Origin: Onchocerca volvulus
Lineage: Eukaryota; Nematoda; Chromadorea; Rhabditida; Onchocercidae
Direction: 5' to 3'
DNA length: 64,000 bases
NCBI GenBank assembly: GCA_000499405.2
Contig: HG738137.1
Location: 19,368,603-19,432,602 of the forward strand
The position numbers were made by a program, and so were the translations under genes. The notes under the pieces were generated by a model, which saw nothing but the letters and a program-made list of their open reading frames with translations, was not told the origin of the DNA and made no database searches. Positions 38,049-48,432 of this stretch are shown one piece after another; the first letter of the stretch is position 1, and every line of letters starts with the position of its first letter.

Positions 38049-38078
38049 TTTATCATGCTGTTGGCACAGCATGATAAA
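38049..38078. repeat. Perfect 13-bp hairpin
   Basis: TTTATCATGCTGT and ACAGCATGATAAA flank a TGGC loop. It lies about 1 kb upstream of nlf-1. Related half-sites (ACAGCATG) occur at about 37996. It could be a cruciform-type regulatory element or a fold-back remnant. Confidence 0.6.
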
Positions 38079-40023
38079 TTAGCTAAATGAATGTAGCAAG
38101 AACTATTTAAAATACGCTATCATGGCAAAATTATGTTCCAAGCAATTATTTCAACGATGAAAATTTTAGACATAAAGTTTTACATCGCTTTTTCATCTAA
38201 GTATCCAAAGTTGTGCACTGAGATGTCAATCAAAAAAATAAACAAACATATTCAGCAATGTTCCTCAATATGCAGCAACCCGAATGACAGAATGTCTATT
38301 AAGATAGAAATTACAAAGATGCAGATAAAGCATAATAAGATGATTATCATTAGCAATAAACATAATAAAAAAAGTTATTCTCAAATGAAATATTGAAGCT
38401 TTAAAATTCCAAAATAAGGAAATCCGTATTATAATTGCTCACATATTTATTTCAAAAAAATTGTGTTTGAAGTATTTTGTTCCATATTTGTTAATGTGTG
38501 ATTGATGAAGATATCTCTCAAAGTCTTTCATGCTATTCTGCTTGTTTTCATGCCCAATTTATCTATAATATTTAATTCGAACTGATATCTAAGCTTAATA
38601 GATTTCCAGTTCTACTAAATAAGTTTTAAAAATCGCAATCAAATACAATCCGGGTGAATATAGTTTTGAAGGAGCAGTAAAAGGAATATGATAATCGAAA
38701 ACTTCGGTTTGATTTTGGTGCTATATACGATAAAAAATTCTACAAACACTATGTTTTTTTGTTTTCAGCAATTTTGCTAAAAAAAAATATCTAAGCTGAG
38801 AGAGAAAGCAGTCCAGCCTTATCGATCGCAAATAGCAAAATGTTTAGCAAAAATGCATTTTGCCATGAGAATAATAAAAAATACACTTGTACTATATAAA
38901 TTTATATTAAATTTAGTGATTTCATCAGCGGTTTCGCTACAGCTTAAAAATGAACCTATCTAAAAAAATAATTTGACACAAACGGTAGTTCTAAAAATAT
39001 GGAAAGAATGTAAGAGATTTTTTATGAAGCGTCTAATTTTTAAAAACGTCTAATTTTTTATAAAATTTCAGAAAGTTCTCATATAGTTTAGTCTGAAATT
39101 AGTAATATCTAATATGCTCAGACAGTAAACTTTAAAAGATATTTTCAAACAATTTAAAAAATATTTCTAAACTACAATCAATGTGTATGAAAAGTATGGC
39201 TGCTTGAGCAGACAAAACTAATAACAAATAATCATTTCGAGGTCGGTGGATATTCCCATCGCTTATTATGTCTGCTGAAAGATTAGCTATGAAGAAATAA
39301 TTCATTCTATTCGTCGCAATTCTCGTATAAAAACGATCACATGTTGCGAGCAGAAACAGCATAATGAATGCGAATAAATCAATAACTACTACATTTGCGA
39401 ATTGAATTAACTTTTTATGAGTCCTTTAATAAACATGAGTGTAAATTTAACTGACGAATTTCACCAGTTATTTTTTGCCTTGCTTTATATCATGATATAT
39501 ATATACATGATGAACTAGTTGCATGTAGTGCTAATTGCACTATGAGTAAATTACTGCACTTTTTACTCAAAAAGACTTCTTTTTCTACGTTTTAAAAATG
39601 TTGAAAAGATAAAACGGGTCCAAAAAAATCAATGAATAATTGAAAAGAGGACAGCAATTGGATGCCACTCAGCTTTGATGCAAAAGCAGAAGGCTGAGGT
39701 AGATTCGGGAGGAAGGAAAGGGGAGAAGAGTTCAGTCCAGGATGATGAATGGCTTAGCGGAGAAATGGTTATTTTCAGTGCAATGCACGCCCAGGACCCA
39801 TTTCAGCAGCTTTCGAAATGTCACTAAATATGCGGTTGAGCGACTCAAAAAAATACTTTCACTTAATAAAATAAGCAAACTTTTGCATTGGCTTTTATAT
39901 ATAGCGGATGAACTTACTTGCGAGGTGCCTATTCTATCACAGTATATTCAACCTGCTAATCAATATTCCGAATCTCCCAACATTAAAAAAAGTTGAAAAT
40001 AGTCAATCCACAGGAATAAGACA
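38079..40023. other. No supported gene
   Basis: AT-rich. An 84-codon frame at 39742-39996 starts within a purine-rich, GC-richer patch (39660-39800) but has no splice or domain support. Confidence 0.4.
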
Positions 40024-40260
40024 ATGACGGAATTCAAAGCCAAACTTTATAATCGAATATCAGACAGCCTGACTACTGGATGTATTAAAATAAATGGCCA
40101 GACGGCTTGTATCACATGTAAGAGCGATTTTCAATCACTTTTGGCGTACAATTGCGCCAAAAAGATCATGGATCCACACTGTTCTAATATTTTGGTGGAT
40201 TCTCAACGGTGCATAATTCAATTGTTCTTTTTTAGAAATGCTATAAATCTATATAAATAA
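40024..40260 (+). CDS. Candidate small Cys-rich protein, 78 aa
   Basis: ATG at 40024 follows an acceptor-like AATCCACAG by ten bases, with an in-frame stop at 40000. The product has no signal peptide and six cysteines in its first 63 residues, spaced C-x8-C-x2-C-x11-C-x8-C-x9-C. Codon composition is much less AT-biased than in flanking DNA. The last 15 codons run into a Helitron-like start (TCTATATAAATAAAAA at 40248), so the 3' end may have been replaced by an insertion, or the real exon ends earlier. No family recognised. Confidence 0.3.
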   Translation: MTEFKAKLYNRISDSLTTGCIKINGQTACITCKSDFQSLLAYNCAKKIMDPHCSNILVDSQRCIIQLFFFRNAINLYK

Positions 40261-40429
40261 AAACCATTGTTACTTGACACACAACGTTCTTCAGTTAATT
40301 TGAGATTTTGAATTATCGTTGCATTTAAATAGGTGAGTGTTCCCAAACAGATAAACCTACTTCTTTTTTTATCTGTCACAGTGTGACAAATGAGCGGACT
40401 GAATTTTTTGAAATCCACGCCTACTTCCT

Positions 40430-40526
40430 GCGTCGTTCATTTTTACAAAACGTCTGAAGTTCTACACCACTGACTTCAAAATTTACAACACTGCATTCGA
40501 ATAGGCGCGTACTTAAGAACTTCCGG
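40430..40526 (-). mobile_element. Helitron-like segment, copy C (inverted)
   Basis: Read on the minus strand, this GC-richer stretch aligns with 47730-47830 (copy B): both carry the order CGCG-CTATT-GAATG, then a variable block, then TGTAAAAATGAAC. The 5' TCTATATAA start is missing here, but a separate plus-strand TCTATATAAATAAAAA lies nearby at 40248. It is a fragment of the same dispersed family as copies A and B. Confidence 0.45.
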
Positions 40527-40682
40527 ACTAGCTGGACCTGCCACGCTTATAAATGGGAAGTTAATGAAATGCGGCCGAAAATTGCTAATTCTCAGAAAAA
40601 ATATCGGAATTCTGAGTGCTGAAATGAAACCAAATTTCTCACTGTCACCGAAAATCTCTTCACCAATGCATATATGTACATT

Positions 40683-40785
40683 TGTATGCGAATATATGTG
40701 CGTGTATGTGTGCGTGCTTGCGCGTGTGTGTGTGCGTGTGTACGTATGTGTGTATGCGTGTGTGCGTACGTGTGTGTATGTATGT
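40683..40785. repeat. Alternating purine-pyrimidine (TG/CG/TA) microsatellite
   Basis: About 100 bases of almost strictly alternating GT, GC and AT dinucleotides. The frame across it is an artefact of the repeat (Val/Cys/Tyr runs). Alternating GT/GC sequence is a classic Z-DNA-prone tract. Confidence 0.85.
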
Positions 40786-40815
40786 CAATACACGCTTTGT
40801 CATGTTATGCTATAA

Positions 40816-43800
40816 GGATGAAGGATGAAAAAGAGTGAAGTAGAAGGGGAAATTGAGTTCTGAAAGTTGAGGGAAGCAATCCTTTCCTGGACTGCGAGGG
40901 AGAGAGAATAATTTCTTCACACAGAGCTTAGTCTTCTTTCTGCAGGGCTGCTGTCATTAGCACTTCAGGCAAACTAACAGTTCGGCTTATCCTCTAATTT
41001 ATTCCCCTCTCTCACGCTTGCTTCCAAGCTATGTAATGATATATTATAGCCAAATGGGTCACACAGTGAGACATTGTTTTTCTAATTTTCATTCCCCAAA
41101 AGATTTGTCTTTCAAGTTTCCAGAAGTATTTGATTGAAATTTGAACCATCAATAAAGTGAACACATTTGATAATGTTCTTCCAAACACATGCATTTCTCG
41201 GTTGGAATCTCTCTCCTTCCCTCTCTTGAATCTTTTTCTTCCCCCCCTCTCTCTCTCTCTCTCTCTCCCTCTCTCTCTCTCTCTCCCAAGAGATTTAACA
41301 TTGCGGTAATACGCAGTACAATGTTCCGAGACAAATAATATAACGATGCAATCTTCAACAAGCAAAGTCACATAGTGATCTAAGAAAACCTGAAAAGCTA
41401 TCCTGATTCGATAAATTTCTACAGAGGAGTGGTGGAATTTGCTATTTTGAATATCCAACTCATCAAGCACTTCTATCTATTTATTTAGATGTCTGCAGAG
41501 AGATTTCCTTTTTGAGCAAATTGAAAAAATTTGATCGATGATCTATACAAGTGATAAATAAGTACATGTTAAGATTGATTGAAATAGCGGCATTCAATAT
41601 TTTAATTCAATATTTCGAATATTAAATGGTGTAGAGTGATGATATTTATGTGAAATTCAACTTGTAGATCTCTTATTCCTTCCTTATTCTAGATTATTCT
41701 CTCGAAATTATATGTGTTTATTGAAAGGAATAATTGAGATTAACTTGGTTTACTGAAATTGGAAAAAATTGAATAGTTCCAAGATTTTCCCGAAATTTCT
41801 TCAATATATTGCTGGACTTTATGGAATAAATAGTATACGTCTTCACTCATCCTCAAATATCATATCTAATGAATTTTTTTGTATGCACTTACCTTTGATT
41901 AGTTCTTGACAGTAATGAATTTCAAGCGAGATTAATATTCAATATTTTCATGTGGTCAATGTCATTTTGTAATCTCAGTAAAAGCGTTCGAGCGAATTCC
42001 CTTACTAGATTGAATTAAAAATACTTAATGGGCAGGCCTCAAAAATAAAAAAGATAAGGAATATAGAACTGTTAAGAACAAGATCATAATTCAAAGAATA
42101 CCTCAAATATTTATGTAAGTAGCTAAAAAAACAATGAGACCTTTTGCTCCTGCAAGTACAGTTTTTTCGGCAGCTAAATTAAAAGCATCCTAGTTTAGGT
42201 TCAGCTTTTCCAGCTTAATTTGAAAAAATCCATGAAGTCCTAAGTTTTTCCCTCATATAGCAATGTTGGCATTACTTTCGAAGTCTTCAATATTGGAACT
42301 GTATAAACAAAAGAAGCAATCTGTGTTGGTAAAGTGAATTGAAGCGAAAAAGAGGATAAAAGGGACGCATTTTGTGGACAAAGGATCCCCGGGGTATTCA
42401 CAAACTTTTATCCAGCCAAATAAATCATAGGTTTGCTATTCTATCCTGAATTGGTCCAGGCTGATATAATCGGCCTATTCTAGGTCGAAGCTATCTTCGG
42501 ATTTTACTACCATATATCTATTTTATTTTGCACAATATCAAAAATATAAAATGATTTCATTACTGAATAAGAATAGATTCACATTCGAATAGTTTTGGTA
42601 TGATGACGAGTTTTTTCATTCGACGTTAGTCAGGGAATTACAGCTTGAATGAAATCATAATAACTTATCCACTTAGTCCGTTACCGATGCGGTTTCATTG
42701 GTACAGCAGTCAGGAGTGAAATATAAAAACATGTATGCTAGAGAATCAAATAATCATTAAGAAATCATCTGCCATATGAAAAAGATGATAGTTGAAATTA
42801 AACATATTTCCATCAGCTCTAGAGACTTTGAAAATTTTATTCAAAAGCAATAGAATAATGGCAATTTAACCAGGAAATTGTAATTATAAAATGGCAGTAT
42901 ACCAACAGAAATCAGACAAATAGCTAAAGAAAGTGGGCAGGTAATCGAACTGTTAAAAAATCCAGCTTGTTAATGTCAGGAAATAAATTAGGCTTCTCAC
43001 TGATTGTGGTTTTTCATCTTACAGAGTGATAACATTGAGAGCTATATTATTCAACTACGAAAAAAAAATTGTATTCGTGTTAATTACAATATTATATCAA
43101 TTCTGATGAAGCATATTAATGCTGTACGACGGTACAATGATGTGAAGCAATTTTGAATAAAATAGTTGGCAAATTTGAGGAGAAATAGAGAAATAAAAAA
43201 ATATATCAATTTATCATATACTTTCTAAGCTTATCTTATAGTTTCATAAATTAGCAGAAAGCTTCGCAGAAAATAGTTAATTCTTGCCAAAAAACTTGCA
43301 TTGGTAGTTCAAGCCTAATAAACTTGAAAATAATTTTTGTCACTATTTTTTGTTGATAATGTCCTCCCTAATTACAAGTCATTGAAATTAATATAACCAA
43401 GTGATTGTAAAATACTTTGAAAAGCTTTCTTGCAAAATAGTCACACTGCTATATGGCATCTCTTTTTTCTTTTTTTTTTCGAATTGATAACATTAATGTT
43501 TTAGTGAAACGTAAAAAATCAATGAAAAAAGCGATAAGAATGTATTGGAGAGAATTTTTCAACTGATATTTCATACATTTTAATTTGAGGTCAAATGACC
43601 TTTATAGCTAAAAAAATACAAATATTCGATTGCAACCTGTATTGAGGCAAGAAATCACATGCAATCAATCTAGTCAACGTTGGACTTACTTTTTCACTTC
43701 TGTCACTGCTTTCTCAACAAATGCTGCATTTTTTGGTCGCATGCAAACTCGACAGAAATATGATAGCTCTGTTGAAAAATGTGATTATGACATCTGATGT

Positions 43801-44253
43801 TCATTCAATGTAGCAAATTCTTGGTGTTGATAAGATAACAGGGAGAATATGACGAAGTGTTGGGAGGAAGCTTAAGATAAGATACAAATCCTTCCTTTTT
43901 CACTTCACTAAATTGTTGAATAATAGCTAGTCTTAAGAAGTCAGTAAATGACAATAATTTCGATTTTTTGAGCTATGAGAATAGAAACTTCATTGTATTG
44001 ATGTAAAGGAGAAGGAAAAATGAAACTAAAATGTCTAAATCTTATTCAATATTATTATTCTTATTCTTTCTACCTTACCTTAATAAAGCTGTAACTGCTC
44101 AGAAAAAAAAATTGGAAGACATTCAAAAATATGGAGTTCTTGGAAATGGATTTACCGACTGGTTTTCAATCATTTGATAAATCATGAATTATTTGATTAT
44201 AAATGTTCACAAGTGGTTACTGTTAATTATTGGAATAAAACTACAAAAAAAAA
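40816..44253. other. Gene-poor stretch
   Basis: Includes the CT microsatellite at 41240-41287. Otherwise AT-rich with no coherent coding sequence. Frames at 41012-41470 are created by the CT repeat. Confidence 0.5.
41240..41287. repeat. (CT)n microsatellite
   Basis: A C-run followed by about 20 CT dinucleotides with one CCT interruption. Polypyrimidine on the plus strand. Confidence 0.9.
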
Positions 44254-44273
44254 AATATATATATATATATATC
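44254..44273. repeat. (AT)n run
   Basis: Pure AT dinucleotides following an A-run. Confidence 0.9.
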
Positions 44274-44699
44274 CTCTATGAATTACAGAAGAGAATTTAA
44301 TGATGCCAATCACATTGATACAATAAGCAATAATAAACAAAAGAAATTGACTTTCTTACGCAAAATAAATTTCAGAATGTTGAAAACTAATTGAACGAAA
44401 TTGCGCTTTTTTTTAATTTTTAAAGCACTGCTGCGAATTTTACTACTCAACAGATTAATGAGTGGCAATAATTTGAAATGCATTCGATGATAAATGTATA
44501 AAGTAATTGCAATTTTCTGCGAGTAATTATGAAATGCCCAAAAGCGAAGTGCACAAATTGAATTTTCTTCTTATATGGCAACGTACTTCATTGATAAAAA
44601 ATGAATTGAGTTAAATCTAAAGAGGGATGATATGTTTATCTGCAAATTGCGATGATTCATATTTAATTCTCTTTTAAAATTAATGAACATTGTAATGAC

Positions 44700-44954
44700 A
44701 GCAACAGCAGCCGCAGCAGTAGCAGCAGCTATATCAAAGCCGTATCAAAGAATAAGTATTGAAGTTCTATCTTGGATTCCCAGAATTCAGTGAATTCACT
44801 TTCTTCGAACAAAGAAACCTGAATGGTAGCTGAGGAAAATGAGCAAGACGTACGTGGTGAAGAAGAATACTCAGGTATTAATTACAGAGAAGCATTCATC
44901 AACGAAGGGAAGTCATTCGTCATCTACAGCAGCAGCAGCAGCAGTAGCAGCAGA
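44700..44954. repeat. CAG/GCA triplet clusters
   Basis: Two imperfect GCA/CAG clusters (44700-44730 and 44927-44954), each interrupted by a GTA/TAG triplet. In one frame the first gives a short Ala-rich ORF starting MTATAAAAVAAA (ATG near 44695, stop after about 33 codons). No splice sites support a gene, so I call these triplet microsatellites. Confidence 0.65.
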
Positions 44955-45968
44955 TTGCTGAAGGCGGATCCATGAAAAAGAGTTAGTTGGTTGTCATCAT
45001 TTTTGAGATGAAAAGCTTCAACCTATGTCTTCTTTTCTTGTTTTTTTCCACTTTCGAAAACGGAAGGCAAACGGATGGAACGGCAGCAGAGCAGCAACAG
45101 GCATAGCACCAATAATTTAAATGAAAGTTGACGAACATATGTTTAAATGGATGGGGAAAAATAAAACACATTAGCATAAGAAGAAAGCGAGGGACAGTAA
45201 GAAAGAGACACTTTTTTTTTTCCTTCGAAAACTCAAATTTGAAAATGGCTTTTTCATAAACTTACAAATGATATATTGATCCTCCATTTCATCTACAGTA
45301 TTATCTTTTTAATCGAATTCTTTATACTGTGTTCACGATAGAAATACACGAGTTGTACGGGCAATTATGCTATTGTATTATTAATATTCAAATTGTTCAC
45401 CAAAAATATGTAGGAAATATATATGTTATAACAACGACTGATGAATAAAAGGTGTGGATTCTCGATATTTAAATATATTTAAGAAACATTCTTTCGATAA
45501 CTGTCAATTTGAGCCTTTCTCTTCGCGACGCGATCTTTTTAACCAAATAAGTTTATCTTTCTATTCTATCAAACCGATCTATTTAAGGTTCAAAGGTCGT
45601 TGTTTTGCATTGTATGAAAAAAAAAGACATAAATTAAAAAAGTGTTGAATTAAAGACGTAAATTAGAAAAAAGTTCTGCGAATGTAAGGAAAAATTATGA
45701 AATGGCAAAAAGTAATGGCTTCTCAGAAAGCGCGCAATTATCAAAGAAATACGCATTTAAAATAAGTGTAATATTGAAGTAAATGCATATAAAATAGACT
45801 AGTCTCCTTGGCATCATCACTTTTAGAAAGAATATAAGTTGCATCTAATATTCTCGATAGCAATGATGGGGTAGATAAGATAAGTTCAATTCTGGTGGCT
45901 TCATTTTCGAGGGAACTGGACAATAGTATCATAAATCGATCGATCCATCGATCAATCACAATGAAGGA

Positions 45969-45994
45969 GGGAAGACGGGGAGGAGGGGGGGGGG
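45969..45994 (+). repeat. G-run tract, potential G-quadruplex
   Basis: GGG, GGGG and a run of ten G within 26 bases on the plus strand, in AT-rich DNA. Just upstream (45934-45958) is a cluster of overlapping ATCGAT motifs. The tract meets the simple four-run G-quadruplex pattern. Confidence 0.5.
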
Positions 45995-47682
45995 ATTTTG
46001 AAGGGAGATAAAATGAATGGTACTGCTCGCGTTGGGAAGCAGGAGAGAAGATGAGCTGATGAGCAATTATGCAAGAAAGGAGAAGGATGATATATCTGGA
46101 GATGCAGTTCAGGACTGCAAGCAAGCAAGAAGCAAGCAAGAAATATTTTCTGAAAAATATGTGTAAAGAAAGATTGGGTGGAAGGAAGCAGTGCTAATGG
46201 TAGGCAAAATGGACTAGGCTAGGCTGTTGCTAGCATTGAAAGAGGCCAAAAAGTGGGCGAGAGAGTTTAGACCTATTTAGTAGTCAGTCATCATCTATTG
46301 ATGCCTCCCCCTATTCAGTTGCTTTTTCACTCACTGCCTTCTCTTCCAACTGCATTCTCTTTTCCTGATGCCTATCCTCTGATGACGGACTATTATCCCA
46401 GTTCATCATTCCATTTATGTCATGTCATCCAGGATATGCTCATATTAAGCCTGGGCCACGAGGCTCTACTTCCACTTGCACTATCCCATCTCTAGGCTTC
46501 CGACCCATCATCAGGATAGGATGAGTTCGGTTCTGTCTTCTTCATTCCTGATTTTCCTCATTCTCTTTCACTAGTTGCCAACCAGGCAGGCATCGTCAAA
46601 GAGTAGCAGCATTTTCGAGAAAATGCAAATTTCGTTCAGTATTTTTTGGGAGAATAAGTCTCTTCTCGTCACACTCACAACTTTAGAATGTTTGATGAGA
46701 GTTCTGAGGAAGCGATGGTCATCCTTTCCCTTCCTATTTCCCATGCCTCACACAATTTAGTCATTTTCATCTCAAACTTATGCACACATCCGCACGTTAT
46801 GAATAGAAATAGTCTAGATCGGGAGAACAAATAGTCCTAATGAAGCCAAGTACTGTTTTATTCTCGAATAAAGCCATCCATTGTTGTCCTGAATCCATTT
46901 TCCTGCCATCCCCATCCTAGAAGTAGCAAAACAATTGCTCATCATGCATTACAGTCATTGTAAGTAATTTCATGGTAATGTTGCAGCTGAGCAATGGTTG
47001 CAACAATTTAGAAGATAAAGAAAACTAATGGAGACATTTTTCATTTCACTAATTGTTTCTTTTCACTCGTTAGTTGATAGCAACTGCAAGAATTATTAAA
47101 AATTCTGTCTGAAAGCAGCAGATTATCACATTTTTCTTGTCTAAAGAGGGTTGGTTCATTACGCGAGAAAGTTTTTATTGTGAGAGCAATAATGATTCAT
47201 TGGGACAAGACAAGAGGTAATAAATCAAGAAAAGTGTTACTGCTCTTCGAAATAATTCAAAATAGCCTTCTAATTGTTGATTAATCACAGCTTGAGCAAA
47301 TGATTCTTTATGTGCAAAAATGAAGCAAATGACTATTTTCACACCTTTAAATGATCAAATATATTCCTACAAGTGCATAATTTAAGTTACTTACTTCTTC
47401 ATTTACATAACTTACATCAACTGTATCCAATCATTGCTACTAAATAACCTAATTCAAGCAATTTTTCAAGTCAATTGTGAACTCCTAATCAAATATAATA
47501 TTACTTTTAATTTGAACCATGAGCTTTGCAAATTATTACGCGAAGTGTGGTCGGGTCCAGGTAATCTATGCAAATAAAACGAAAGTTGCAAAAGAAAAAA
47601 ATTCCAACTGTTATAGTCAAGATTATGCTAAACATAGATTCAACATCACTGGTATACTAGGGTTACAAACAAAAGTAAAAGC
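45995..47682. other. No supported gene; pyrimidine-rich patch
   Basis: 46270-46760 is unusually rich in CT and less AT-biased, giving Ser/Leu/Pro-rich frames (46298-46495, 46575-46760). No splice-supported gene was found. A short frame at 47519 (MSFANYYAKCGRVQ, then GTAATC) could be an exon but has no placed partner. Confidence 0.4.
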
Positions 47683-47830
47683 CTATATAAATAAAAATGT
47701 AAATGTTCGTTTGTTTAAAATCTTAAATCTCCGAAAATTTTTAAACACGCGTCTATTTGAATGAACTGTGTCAACATTTCAAATCAGTCAGTGAAAAACT
47801 TGAAAGATTGTGTAAAAATGAACAGCGAAC
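47683..47830 (+). mobile_element. Helitron-like 5' segment, copy B
   Basis: Starts CCTATATAAATAAAAATG and matches copy A (17054) closely over about 75 bases, then matches inverted copy C (40430-40526) over the next 90. Flanking DNA differs from that of copy A, which places the repeat boundary at this start. The first base is C rather than the usual T of a Helitron TC end. Confidence 0.5.
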
Positions 47831-48139
47831 ATTTTACGCTTCTATTTATATCGATTGTGCACTGCGAAGTGCTTGACTATAGAAATAACTTTGCTTTAGC
47901 CTGCAGATTTAAAATAAATTTGATATGCAAATGAGTTAAGCGATCTGTGTTGAATATGTGTATTTAGCTTTTATAATTCTTGTATATTCCTGTTCATCAA
48001 TAACAAACTTAGATATGAGACCAAGAAAGAGAGCATCCATCTCATGGTTGGAATGGAATATTAGGATAAAGCAAAGTTATTTCTATTATTTTTGCAATAT
48101 ATCAGATAATTTTATAAGAATTAATAACATATTAAACAG

Positions 48140-48432
48140 ATGAAATTGATTCTTACGCGGTAGTAGAGAATGAGATACGGTACGATACAGCAGAAGTTGA
48201 TAAATGGACAGATGAGGCACGCACGGAATTCGTATGTAAGCTAAAATTAAAATGGGACAGATGCTTGCTTGTATTTTTGAATCATATCACAGTAACGATA
48301 TGGAGGATTCAAAAGTACCACCGGAAGCATTACTGCTACATACTGCACTGCGAACATATGGCAAGGAAAAAAATTAAAAAAATATCAAACTTGGATAATT
48401 CAAGAATGCTTTGCAAATTACGTTCAAATTGA
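48140..48432 (+). CDS. Candidate orphan exon or ATG-less ORF (97 codons)
   Basis: After an acceptor (CATATTAAACAG, ending 48139) the frame AT-GAA-ATT-GAT is open to a TGA at 48430. The first 31 residues (from EIDSYAVVENEI to DEARTEF) are strongly coding-like and end at an excellent donor, GTATGTAAG, at 48232, so the true exon may be just 48140-48231 (phase 2 to 0). Beyond the donor, composition becomes Lys/Ile-rich. No start exon or downstream exon could be fixed, and no family is recognised. It may belong to a gene with distant exons or be a gene remnant. Confidence 0.35.

Noticed and set aside
41012..41470. 152-codon Arg/Glu-rich minus-strand frame
   Set aside because: It is produced by the CT microsatellite read as GAGAGA; no splice or domain support.
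42383..42394. GGATCCCCGGGG, resembling a cloning-vector polylinker
   Set aside because: Only about 11 bases match. The flanks are ordinary AT-rich genomic sequence with no further vector sites.
44695..44800. Poly-alanine mini-ORF from the CAG/GCA cluster
   Set aside because: It is explained by a triplet repeat, ends after about 33 codons and has no gene context.
47545..47575. Resemblance of the TGTGG-CG-TCCA-TAATCTAT stretch to 17034-17062
   Set aside because: Matches are interrupted and short. Copy B at 47683 shows the repeat boundary lies at the TCTATATAA start, so this may be chance.
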